Shown: positions 36,840 through 44,346 of the stretch, one piece after another
Position numbering within the stretch: the first letter of the stretch is position 1
Layout: the number at the start of each line of letters is the position of its first letter
Assembly (NCBI GenBank): GCA_026391805.1
Contig: JAPLDJ010000024.1
Span: 79,020 to 143,019 of the forward strand
Direction of reading: 5' to 3'
Length of the DNA: 64,000 nt
Source: Bacteroidota bacterium
Lineage (GTDB): Bacteria; Bacteroidota; Bacteroidia; Bacteroidales; FEN-979
The notes under the pieces: generated by a model
Databases searched by the model: none
Seen by the model: the letters and a program-made list of their open reading frames with translations, nothing else
Told to the model about the DNA's origin: nothing
Made by a program: the position numbers and the translations under genes

Positions 36840-37637
36840 ATGAAAAGTAAAAAGCAACGGATTCCCGATCTGAATGAACTGGCTTTTTCCGGAAGGAACA
36901 AAGCGTACGGTTCCTATCTGCTGCGGAAGAAGTATCCTAAATACCTTGTCTGGTCCTTCATTTTCTCCTTCCTGATTTTTCTTTTCCTTACCATAACCCC
37001 TTACCTCTACTACTTCTTTGATGGTGCGGACATGAAACTGACGGATCAGGAACTGTATACGGTAGAGTACAATTTTATCCCGTCTCCGGAGGAGGATCTG
37101 GCGGCTCTGGCAAAGCTGCTGGCCAGGCCACCAGTACCGGTTGAGCAGGTTCCTGTTGTCGTTGATTCTGTTGTTAATCCGAAAGGCACAAAACCCTCAG
37201 AAGAAAAACCCGAAGAAAAGGTTGAAGATCAGGATCTGAAAACCGATTCGACCGGCTCCGCAAAAGGACAGTCGGATGGTAAAGGCTCACAGGATGCCGG
37301 TGCCATTTTTACCACGCTCGATGTATATCCTAAATACCCCGGCGGTGACCAGGCACGCCTCTTATTCCTGCGCTCTTCAGTCAAATATCCTGCGCTTGCA
37401 GTGAAAATGGGCGTCCAGGGGGAGGTGATGGTACTGTTCGTTGTGGAGGTGGATGGCTCGATCTCAAATGTGAGCGTTACCAAAGGGATTGGAAGTGGAT
37501 GTGATGAGGAGGCGATCCGCGTGACGCAGGGAATGCCGCGATGGGAACCCGGAAAGAGAAGCGGAAGAGCAGTAAGGGTATTGGTAAGAATGCCGATCGT
37601 TTTCAAGTTTCCGGGCTTAATGAAAAAAAGGGACTGA
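36840..37637 (+). CDS. tonB: TonB-family energy transducer
   Basis: Inner-membrane anchored protein of 265 residues that carries proton-motive energy to outer-membrane receptors. The N-terminal NELAFSGRNKAYGSYLLRKK is the Bacteroidota TonB opening. One TM segment (about 40-60) is followed by a Pro/Glu/Lys linker (85-150) and the TonB C-terminal domain (YPKYPGGDQA, VQGEVMVLFVVEVDGSISNV, AIRVTQGMPRWEPGK). A terminator overlaps its stop codon, closing the era-der-S4-tonB transcript. No exbB or exbD is beside it. Confidence 0.92.
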   Translation: MKSKKQRIPDLNELAFSGRNKAYGSYLLRKKYPKYLVWSFIFSFLIFLFLTITPYLYYFFDGADMKLTDQELYTVEYNFIPSPEEDLAALAKLLARPPVPVEQVPVVVDSVVNPKGTKPSEEKPEEKVEDQDLKTDSTGSAKGQSDGKGSQDAGAIFTTLDVYPKYPGGDQARLLFLRSSVKYPALAVKMGVQGEVMVLFVVEVDGSISNVSVTKGIGSGCDEEAIRVTQGMPRWEPGKRSGRAVRVLVRMPIVFKFPGLMKKRD

Positions 37638-37650
37638 AAGCCCCTTTTTT
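37624..37650. terminator. Terminator overlapping the tonB stop
   Basis: AAAAAAGGG paired with CCCTTTTTT around a 9-base loop. The 5' arm encodes the last residues (KKR) and the loop contains the TGA. It can act in both directions, for tonB and for the small minus-strand gene. Confidence 0.75.
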
Positions 37651-37669
37651 CATTTCGGATAATTCCGGA

Positions 37670-37894
37670 TTACTTCTTCTCAGGTGTCTTGGCGTCTTTC
37701 TTCTCAGCGCCTTTCTTATCACAGCAGGATTTTTCCTTGTGTGTGCAGGTCTTGGAACAATCTTTAGTGTCCTTCTTTGTTGATTCTGTCTTGGCGGGTT
37801 CAGCCTTTGCTTTATCCTGCGTCTGAGGAGTCTGTGCAAATGTGAGTCCTGCAAAAAGTATAAAGGTCGATACTAATAATGCAACTTTTTTCAT
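37670..37894 (-). CDS. Small exported Lys/Cys-rich protein
   Basis: 74 residues: signal peptide MKKVALLVSTFILFAGLTFA, then a highly charged tail of Lys/Thr/Asp/Glu with four cysteines (CSKTCTHKEKSCCDKK). Such tails could bind metal, but no known family is recognised. The start is set at 37894 because it begins a proper signal peptide and a TACCTTTG promoter box lies about 40 bases upstream; the open frame goes back to 37993. Confidence 0.7.
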   Translation of the reverse strand: MKKVALLVSTFILFAGLTFAQTPQTQDKAKAEPAKTESTKKDTKDCSKTCTHKEKSCCDKKGAEKKDAKTPEKK

Positions 37895-37935
37895 CTTGAT
37901 CAGGTTTTTAAGATTAATAATGCTTATTAACGCAA

Positions 37936-37943
37936 CAAAGGTA
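37936..37943 (-). promoter_or_regulatory. -7 element before the small Cys-rich protein
   Basis: The minus strand reads TACCTTTG, 42 bases before the ATG at 37894. Confidence 0.55.
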
Positions 37944-38005
37944 GTATTTATTCTTTGATCAATAGTTAAAGAACTGTTAAATTTCAACTCCATTCTCGAT
38001 CTTCA

Positions 38006-38268
38006 GCCAGCAGTCGGCAGTCGGCAGTCAGCAGTCAGCAGACTTTATTTTTTTCACCACAGATTACACGGATTTTCACAGATTTGTCACAGACAATTGC
38101 GAGTGAAGCGAAGCAATCCCCTTAAATAATAACCCTTTCTTGTCATTGCGAGTCCCGATTTCATCGGGACGAAGCAACCTCCATTCTCAGTCAGCAGTCA
38201 GCAGTCGGCAGTAGGCAGTCGGCAGTCAGCAGTCTTCAGACATCTGACTTCAGACCTCCGTCTTCAGC
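38006..38268. repeat. Composite repeat block between small gene and dtd
   Basis: This 375-base stretch without genes (37895-38269) is mostly repeats: CAGTCGG/CAGTCAG units (38008-38041), CACAGATTACACGGATTTTCACAG (38057-38092), two inverted ATTGCGAG/CGAAGCAA elements (38093-38127, 38141-38180), more CAGTCAG units (38187-38233), and CATCTGACTTCAGAC (38238-38262). Confidence 0.85.
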
Positions 38269-38269
38269 C

Positions 38270-38722
38270 TCATTCCTTGTCCTTAGTATCAATCAGAATC
38301 GTAACGGGCCCGTCGTTGACCAACGACACCTCCATCATGGCGCCGAAAATTCCCGCTGATACCGGCTTGCCTGTTTCCTTTTCAATCTGTTTAAGGAAAA
38401 TTTTATAAAGAGGAATGGCAGTTTCGGGTTTTGCAGCACGGATGTAGGATGGTCTGTTCCCTTTTTTCGTACTTGCATGCAGGGTGAACTGGCTGACGAC
38501 CAGGATATCGCCGTTGACTTCGCCGACCGACCGGTTCATCACCCCCTCATCGTCATTAAAGATCCGCAGACGGACGATTTTTCCGGAAAGCCATTCAATG
38601 TCTTCCGCCCCGTCTGTATCTTCGATCCCGAGAAGGATCAGCAAACCCGGCCCAATCTGGCTTTGGATTTTTTTCTCTACAATAACCCGGGCTTCAGACA
38701 CCCGTTGTATTACAGCACGCAT
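38270..38722 (-). CDS. dtd: D-aminoacyl-tRNA deacylase
   Basis: Removes D-amino acids (and glycine from tRNA-Ala) from charged tRNA. It has 150 residues. N-terminal MRAVIQRVSEARV, the active-site SQFTLHAS near residue 77 and the Gly-cisPro motif in NDGPVTILID near 137 are all family features. The gene is flanked on both sides by dispersed repeats. Confidence 0.96.
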   Translation of the reverse strand: MRAVIQRVSEARVIVEKKIQSQIGPGLLILLGIEDTDGAEDIEWLSGKIVRLRIFNDDEGVMNRSVGEVNGDILVVSQFTLHASTKKGNRPSYIRAAKPETAIPLYKIFLKQIEKETGKPVSAGIFGAMMEVSLVNDGPVTILIDTKDKE

Positions 38723-38747
38723 TGGATAATTATGAAAGATGAAGTAT

Positions 38748-38810
38748 GACTGCTGACTGCCGACTGCCGACTGCTGACTGCTGACTGCTGACTGCCGACT
38801 GCTGACTTCA
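38748..38810. repeat. GACTGCY array between dtd and pdxJ
   Basis: About eight units of GACTGCC/GACTGCT (reverse complement of the CAGTCRG word). Uniform 7-base period, no spacers. Confidence 0.85.
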
Positions 38811-38863
38811 AAGATAAGAATTCCCGGTAATCGGTTTTCGCTTTATTTTTGCCGGCATTGTCG

Positions 38864-38871
38864 TAGTTTTG
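38864..38871 (+). promoter_or_regulatory. -7 element before pdxJ
   Basis: TAGTTTTG, 14 bases before the pdxJ ATG at 38886. Confidence 0.5.
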
Positions 38872-38885
38872 CAAAAAGTTAATCC

Positions 38886-39602
38886 ATGACGAAACTGAGC
38901 GTCAACATCAACAAGATAGCCACCCTGCGGAATGCCCGGGGAGGCCATCTTCCCGATGTAGTAAAGGCTGCCATCGACTGCGAGCGGTTTGGCGCTGAAG
39001 GGATCACGGTGCACCCGCGGCCGGATGAGCGGCACATCCGTTACAGGGATGTGCACGACCTGAAACCGGTTGTGACCACTGAATTTAACATTGAAGGATA
39101 CCCGTCGCAGGGTTTTATGGGGCTGGTGCTTGCCGTAAAACCTGCCCAGGTCACACTGGTGCCCGATCCACCGGGTGTTCTCACATCCAGTGCGGGCTGG
39201 GATACGATAAAAAACGAAGCTTTCCTGAAGGAGATCATTGTTGAGCTGAAATCCCATGGAATACGAACCTCTGTCTTCATTGATCCGGTACCGGAGATGA
39301 TCCGTAATGCTGCAAAGACCGGAACCGACAGGATCGAATTATACACGGAAGCATTTGCCAAACAGTATCCGGCAGATCCGGAAAACGCCATCCGGCCGTT
39401 CAGGGAGGCTGCCGTCGTAGCGGGGGAGGTTGGCCTGGGGCTGAATGCCGGCCACGACCTGAGCCTGGAAAACCTGAACTATTTTTACCGGAATATCCCC
39501 GGGCTGCTGGAGGTCTCGATCGGTCATGCGCTCATTTGTGATGCGCTTTATTACGGGCTTGAGAATACCATCCAGCTTTATTTACGCCAGTTGAAGGGAT
39601 AG
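38886..39602 (+). CDS. pdxJ: Pyridoxine 5'-phosphate synthase
   Basis: Condenses 1-deoxyxylulose 5-phosphate with 3-amino-2-oxopropyl phosphate to pyridoxine 5'-phosphate in the DXP-dependent vitamin B6 route. It has 238 residues and a TIM barrel: [33 protein letters not shown] (catalytic His), [16 protein letters not shown] and [24 protein letters not shown] at the end. All typical. PLP enzymes at 52519, 56388 and 44347 would use the product. Confidence 0.97.
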   Translation: MTKLSVNINKIATLRNARGGHLPDVVKAAIDCERFGAEGITVHPRPDERHIRYRDVHDLKPVVTTEFNIEGYPSQGFMGLVLAVKPAQVTLVPDPPGVLTSSAGWDTIKNEAFLKEIIVELKSHGIRTSVFIDPVPEMIRNAAKTGTDRIELYTEAFAKQYPADPENAIRPFREAAVVAGEVGLGLNAGHDLSLENLNYFYRNIPGLLEVSIGHALICDALYYGLENTIQLYLRQLKG

Positions 39603-39630
39603 AATGGCTTTGTTCCAATAAAATTTAAGG

Positions 39631-40875
39631 ATGAAACTTTCCACATTTCTGCTGATCAGTATATTGATTGTTATTGGTTGTCCGGCGGTCGGGCAAACGG
39701 CCTCTTCCGACCTGGACAAGAAAGTCGGTCAGATCCATAAAAAGATCTTCACGGTCGATTCCCATACCGATACGCCGCTGCAGCTGATGAGTCCGGGGTT
39801 TGACATGTCTAAACATCACGACGCTGTGAAGGATCATTCCAAAATTGATTTTCCACGGATGAAGGAGGGAGGGCTGGATGGCGCCTTTTTCGGTGTGTTT
39901 GTTTCGCAGGGGAAACGCACCCCCGAAGGGTATTACAATGCCATGAAACGTGCTGACGCCATCATCGACTCGATCTATGAGATGCTGGCCCGCCATCCGG
40001 ATGAAGCCGGCCTTGCAGTATCACCGGCAGATGGATATAAATTAAAACGGCATGGCAGGCAGGCCATCTTCATCGGCATGGAAAACGGCTATCCTATCGG
40101 CAATGACCTTTCGCTGGTAAAATATTTCTACGTAAAAGGGGTGCGGTACATCACGCTCTGCCATACCCGGAATAATGATATCTGTGATTCCTCGACCGAT
40201 TCAACGGAATTCGGCGGGCTGAGCGACTACGGGAAGAATGTGGTCAAATACATGAACAAGACGGGGATGATGGTGGATGTTTCCCATATCTCGGACAGGG
40301 CATTCTGTGATGTCCTCTCCGTTTCCAAAGCGCCTGTCATTGCTTCACATTCGTGTGCCCGCGCACTCTGCGATAACCCGCGTAACATGGATGATGACAT
40401 GCTGCGGGCGCTGGCGAAGAACGGGGGCGTTATCCAGATGTGCATCCTGAGTGCCTATGTGAAGAAGCAGAAACCTTACCCGGCAAGGGATTCTGCCGTT
40501 GCTGCACTGCGGAAAAAATTCCGGAACTTTGATAATCTTTCAAAATCAGAACGGGAGGAAGCCCGGAAAGCATGGGATGCCCTCGATGATATTTATCCGC
40601 AGGAACTGGCGACGGTTTCGGACGTAGTTGATCACATCGATCACATCGTGAAGATCGCCGGGATTGACCATGTTGGCATCGGGACCGATTTTGACGGAGG
40701 GGGAGGAGTGAAGGATTGCTTTGACGTCAGCCAGATGAAAAACATTACACGAGAGCTGGTGAAACGCGGCTATTCCACCAGCGACATAAGGAAGATCTGG
40801 GGTGGAAACCTGTTTCGCGTGATGAAGAAGGTAAAAAAAGTTGCAAGAAAATTAGATCCGCCATGCAATTGCTGA
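39631..40875 (+). CDS. Exported membrane dipeptidase (peptidase family M19)
   Basis: Zinc dipeptidase of the renal dipeptidase family, 414 residues, with a signal peptide (cleavage near GQTASS). Metal ligands: DSHTDTP near residue 45 (HxD), GMENGYPIG with the bridging Glu near 148, VDVSHISDRAF near 215, and ASHSCARALCDNPRN near 235. GIGTDFDGGGG occurs near the C-terminus. Family members cleave dipeptides including D-amino acid ones. It overlaps the next gene, so the two are translationally coupled. Confidence 0.93.
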   Translation: MKLSTFLLISILIVIGCPAVGQTASSDLDKKVGQIHKKIFTVDSHTDTPLQLMSPGFDMSKHHDAVKDHSKIDFPRMKEGGLDGAFFGVFVSQGKRTPEGYYNAMKRADAIIDSIYEMLARHPDEAGLAVSPADGYKLKRHGRQAIFIGMENGYPIGNDLSLVKYFYVKGVRYITLCHTRNNDICDSSTDSTEFGGLSDYGKNVVKYMNKTGMMVDVSHISDRAFCDVLSVSKAPVIASHSCARALCDNPRNMDDDMLRALAKNGGVIQMCILSAYVKKQKPYPARDSAVAALRKKFRNFDNLSKSEREEARKAWDALDDIYPQELATVSDVVDHIDHIVKIAGIDHVGIGTDFDGGGGVKDCFDVSQMKNITRELVKRGYSTSDIRKIWGGNLFRVMKKVKKVARKLDPPCNC

Positions 40876-41825
40876 TGAACTCACCCTTTATTGAAGCACT
40901 GGAGCAACATGATCTGCGATCTGTCAGAAAGGTTGCAAAAAGCGACCTTCACAACCATTCCATGATGGGGGGACGGCTGCGGAGTTTGGAAAAGTTTTAC
41001 GGAAAGAAACTGGAACCGTTCAGGAACGGGAGACGTGGTGTACACGGGATCAATGAATGGCTGGGGAACGTCTACCGGCCGGTTTTTGAAAAGCCGGGTG
41101 CGTTCAAAGCTGCTGTTGACGCAGCTTTCATCCAGGCGAAATCAGACGGTGTCACACTGCTTGAAATGAGCATGGATGCCTTCATGGGAAGGTTGTTCAA
41201 CATTCAGCCGTTGGAAGTCGTTTCAACGTTCACCGAATCGCACCGTACCATTGCACCGGAGATTGATTTCCGGCCCGAACTGGGCATTTCCCGGTCTCTG
41301 CCTGTCCGTACGATCCTTTCACTCATTGAACCTTACCTCGATCTTAATTTTTTCAGGTCGGTTGATCTTTATGATATTGAAGATGCACAGCCGCTGGAGA
41401 ATTTCAGGGAGATCTACCGGCTTGCAAAAAAGACGGGATTCAGGTGCAAGGCACATGCAGGTGAATTCGGAAATGCAGATTCAGTAAGGGAAACCGTCGA
41501 GGTGCTTGAACTGGATGAAGTTCAGCACGGGATCGGTGCAGCCGGGTCACCGGAAGTCATGAAATGGCTTGTTCAAAACAGGATCAGGCTGAACGTCTGC
41601 CCTGCCAGCAACATTGCTTTAAAAAGAGCGAGGTCTTACAAAACGCATCCCCTCCGGATCCTGTTTGATCACGGGGTGAATGTGACGGTCAATACGGATG
41701 ATGTGATGTTGTTCAATGCAGGGAATTCAGAGCAGTTCCTGAGACTTTACAAATCTGGACTTTTCAGTGCTGAAGAGCTGGATCAGATCAGGGGAAACGG
41801 ACTGCGCGATCCAAAAATTTCTTAA
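40875..41825 (+). CDS. Adenosine deaminase-family amidohydrolase
   Basis: Metal-dependent deaminase family, about 316 residues from the ATG at 40875, which overlaps the previous stop as TGATG (an ATG at 40863 in the same frame is possible). Metal and catalytic motifs are kept: DLHNHSMMGG (HxH), CKAHAGEFG with His and catalytic Glu near 200, VQHGIGA near 222, and NTDDVMLF with the Asp pair near 280. The substrate could be adenosine, another purine or a modified nucleoside; N-terminal motifs differ from classical Add. Confidence 0.85.
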   Translation: MNSPFIEALEQHDLRSVRKVAKSDLHNHSMMGGRLRSLEKFYGKKLEPFRNGRRGVHGINEWLGNVYRPVFEKPGAFKAAVDAAFIQAKSDGVTLLEMSMDAFMGRLFNIQPLEVVSTFTESHRTIAPEIDFRPELGISRSLPVRTILSLIEPYLDLNFFRSVDLYDIEDAQPLENFREIYRLAKKTGFRCKAHAGEFGNADSVRETVEVLELDEVQHGIGAAGSPEVMKWLVQNRIRLNVCPASNIALKRARSYKTHPLRILFDHGVNVTVNTDDVMLFNAGNSEQFLRLYKSGLFSAEELDQIRGNGLRDPKIS

Positions 41826-42310
41826 AGCCGCTTTACATAAATGACCTTGCCATCGCCGGGCTGGTAATAATCGGCGATGTAGGCATCCTTGCTGTAACCG
41901 TTCTTTTCATAAAAAAGTCGTGTCGGAAGGTATTTCTCCAGCGAAGAGGTCTCAGCAATGATGTACCGGGCGCCCAGTTCCTTTGCCTTTTTCTCGGTCT
42001 CCAGGAGCACGATCTTCCCGATCCCGGAACCGCGGTAATCATTGTGTGTCGCAATCCAGTAAAGGTCATAACCGGCATCGGTGCCGGCGATATGTCCGTA
42101 GCAGCTGTAGGCCACCGTCCGGCCGTCGACCTCTGCAAAAATAAACCTGTAATCACTCTGATCGCCTTCATTCACGCCATCTTCAACCAAATCGACTGCA
42201 ACCGGGATTTCAAAATGATAGAAGAATCCGGTGGAAGTGACAATGTCCCTGACCGCTTCAATGTCTTCAGGCTTTGCGAATGTTCTGAAATGTATTTTAC
42301 TTGTATCCAT
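41822..42310 (-). CDS. GNAT-family N-acetyltransferase in the KamA/ATP-grasp operon
   Basis: 162-residue GNAT enzyme with the acetyl-CoA pyrophosphate loop NDYRGSGIGKIVL near residue 100 and FYEKNGYSKDAYIADYYQPG near the C-terminus. It starts at MDTSKIHFRTF (42310); a TACCTTTG box just upstream (42339-42332, minus strand) suggests a promoter of its own and rules out the longer open frame. Last gene of a four-gene run with two ATP-grasp ligases and KamA. By analogy with AblB (acetylates beta-lysine) it may acetylate a beta-amino acid or a peptide made by its neighbours; this is inference. Its 3' end overlaps the convergent deaminase gene by 4 bases. Confidence 0.88.
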   Translation of the reverse strand: MDTSKIHFRTFAKPEDIEAVRDIVTSTGFFYHFEIPVAVDLVEDGVNEGDQSDYRFIFAEVDGRTVAYSCYGHIAGTDAGYDLYWIATHNDYRGSGIGKIVLLETEKKAKELGARYIIAETSSLEKYLPTRLFYEKNGYSKDAYIADYYQPGDGKVIYVKRL

Positions 42311-42331
42311 CGCCAATAAATAGTTCTCCTG

Positions 42332-42339
42332 CAAAGGTA
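42332..42339 (-). promoter_or_regulatory. -7 element before the GNAT gene
   Basis: The minus strand reads TACCTTTG, directly after the stop codon of the ATP-grasp gene, 22 bases before the GNAT ATG. No clear -33 box. Confidence 0.5.
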
Positions 42340-43314
42340 CTAAGGTTTCATCGCTTCATCGACAATCATCCGGATCACATCCACAAATTTATAACCGGCC
42401 TTGAAGGAGGCAGCAACGAATCCTCCCGATTCAGAGATGCAGGGATTCAGGTTCAGGTCGATCACCATCGGCACACGGTCGGCGCCCATCCGGAAATCGA
42501 TCCTCACGTAACCCTTGAAGCCAAAGTGGATCCAGCATTTTTTACAGATCTTTTCAATCTCCTTCTGCAGGCCTTTGTCTTCCGGAGATAATTTAAAGGT
42601 TCGTCTTGTATGCGAATATTCAAACGAATCCTCCTTCCACTTAGCCGTATAACCCATGATCTTTGGTTTCCCTTCGGGATATTTCAGGAAGGTCATTTCA
42701 GCAATCGGTAAAACCTTCGGACCATCTTTGGTTCCGATGATGGAGACGTTGAATTCCCTTCCTTCGATGTATTCTTCAACGAAAAAATAATGTTTGTTAT
42801 AGGAAGTGATCTTCCGGATAAATTCTTTATCTGATCCCTCGAACACGCTGTCTTCGTCCAGTCCGAGCGATCCCTCTTCCCACGTAGGCTTCAGGATGTA
42901 TTTTTTATTTTTCTTCAGTTTATGAAGCTGATCCAGGGTGGCCCAAGCCGGTGTTTTGACGCCGATGGCGGACAGCCGGGTTTTTGCCAGCACCTTGTTG
43001 GCAGCGTAAAACATCGGGATCAGAGGATTTCCTGAAAAAGGAATTTCCAGATGCGACAGGATCGCTGCGGGGATGTATGCGAATTCTCCTTTGTTGTCGA
43101 GGGTTTCAGCAAGGTTAAAAATGAATGTGGGATTGATCTTGCGGATCTCGCGGATTGCTTTTCCAAGGTTAAGGTCGATCTGGTATTCCAGTACTGTGAA
43201 CTTCAGTTTTTTCAGGGCGTCTGAAACCAGCTTCACCTGGTCGAGGACATCAAGTTCATCCTCCTTCGGCTGTGCCGAAATCCTGTTAAAGAGAATTAAT
43301 GCCGTTTTGCTCAT
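42340..43314 (-). CDS. ATP-grasp ligase 2 (D-Ala-D-Ala ligase-like)
   Basis: 324-residue ATP-grasp enzyme. FIFNLAETLDNKGEFAYIPA near 68, IPFSGNPLIPMFYAANKVLAK (substrate loop), KYILKPTWEEGSLGLDEDSV (ATP-binding Lys) near 142, FVEEYIEGREFNVSIIG near 178, and the metal-binding C-terminal VRIDFRMGADRVPMVIDLNLNPCI are present. This is the D-Ala-D-Ala ligase fold but not a Ddl: no mur gene is near and the sequence diverges from Ddl. It would form an amide bond via an acyl phosphate. Placed between a second ATP-grasp gene (51-base gap) and a GNAT gene (29-base gap). Confidence 0.88.
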   Translation of the reverse strand: MSKTALILFNRISAQPKEDELDVLDQVKLVSDALKKLKFTVLEYQIDLNLGKAIREIRKINPTFIFNLAETLDNKGEFAYIPAAILSHLEIPFSGNPLIPMFYAANKVLAKTRLSAIGVKTPAWATLDQLHKLKKNKKYILKPTWEEGSLGLDEDSVFEGSDKEFIRKITSYNKHYFFVEEYIEGREFNVSIIGTKDGPKVLPIAEMTFLKYPEGKPKIMGYTAKWKEDSFEYSHTRRTFKLSPEDKGLQKEIEKICKKCWIHFGFKGYVRIDFRMGADRVPMVIDLNLNPCISESGGFVAASFKAGYKFVDVIRMIVDEAMKP

Positions 43315-43365
43315 TCTGGCTTTTGTTTGTTATTCGGGAAAGATATGCAGAAATTTCAGACAAGA

Positions 43366-44343
43366 CTACTGTTTGATCCTCTTTACCGCAGAATCGATCA
43401 CTGTTTTTATGATGAATGAATAATCGTAACCGTTCATGCGCGCCAGGATCGGAAGGTCGGATGTAATGTCGTTCAACCCGGCCAGGGGGTTGACTTCAAT
43501 GAAATTCGTGATGCCCTGTGCATCCAGCCTTACATCAACACGCCCGCCGTCGCGGCATTCCAGCGCTTTCCATGCTTTCAGCGCCATTTCGCAGATCGGT
43601 CCCATTACCTCTGGTTCCGGTAGTGCATAGTCGACGAACTGCTCGTAATTGGCCTTCATGTCATAGGAGTAGATGCTCTCCCCGGCCGTTTGCCTGAAGA
43701 TCACTTCCATGGCGCCTACGGAAAAGCTTTCTTCCCCGGTGCCGAGGATCCCAACTGTAAATTCCCTGCCGGGAAGATAGGTTTCCACGAGCAAAGGAAA
43801 ATTCCTCTCCTTCCAGCGGTCGGCACAGGTAGTGCGGAGCTCTTCAGGATTTGAGACTTTCGAGTTAAATGCGATCCCTTTTCCTGATCCCTCTGCATTG
43901 GGTTTGACAAACAACGGGTAAGGGAGGTCAACGGCACCGAGATCCTTCATAGAGCTGACAATGGCAAAATCAGGCGTTGGTATTCCGCAATCCCGGATGA
44001 CATGCTTCGTCATCCCTTTGTGCAGGGTCAGCGCCAGTACCAGCGGATCCGAAAAAGTATAAGGGATCTTGTATGCATCGAGAATGGCAGGAACCTGCGC
44101 TTCACGGCCGATGCCGTATAGCCCTTCGCTGATGTTGAAGACAAGGTCCCAGCGCTCGCCGGAAACCAGTTTCCGGGTGAGGTTCAGGATGTGTCCGATC
44201 CGTTCGGTGGAATGTCCCAGGAAATGAAGCTCGCGTTCGATGGCTTCGACAGTACTCTCCTTGTCAAATTCTGCGGTTTCTTCTTCGGTATATCCTTCTT
44301 TCAGATAATCTGAGCGAAGATCAAAGGTAAGTCCGATTCGCAT
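43366..44343 (-). CDS. ATP-grasp ligase 1 (D-Ala-D-Ala ligase-like)
   Basis: 325-residue ATP-grasp enzyme, paralogous in fold to its downstream neighbour. LVFNISEGLYGIGREAQVPA near 68, PYTFSDPLVLALTLHKGMTK, PLFVKPNAEGSGKGIAFNS near 142, LVETYLPGREFTVGILG near 182 and DVRLDAQGITNFIEVNPLAG near 280. The last motif carries the Mg-binding Glu/Asn. It starts 3 bases after the kamA stop, so co-translation is likely. Possible role: ligation of a beta-amino acid made by KamA to another amino acid (inference). Confidence 0.88.
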   Translation of the reverse strand: MRIGLTFDLRSDYLKEGYTEEETAEFDKESTVEAIERELHFLGHSTERIGHILNLTRKLVSGERWDLVFNISEGLYGIGREAQVPAILDAYKIPYTFSDPLVLALTLHKGMTKHVIRDCGIPTPDFAIVSSMKDLGAVDLPYPLFVKPNAEGSGKGIAFNSKVSNPEELRTTCADRWKERNFPLLVETYLPGREFTVGILGTGEESFSVGAMEVIFRQTAGESIYSYDMKANYEQFVDYALPEPEVMGPICEMALKAWKALECRDGGRVDVRLDAQGITNFIEVNPLAGLNDITSDLPILARMNGYDYSFIIKTVIDSAVKRIKQ

Positions 44344-44346
44344 AGA

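Noticed and set aside
40863-40874. Upstream ATG for the deaminase-like gene
   Set aside because: Possible, but the ATG at 40875 forms the common TGATG overlap and loses no conserved residue.
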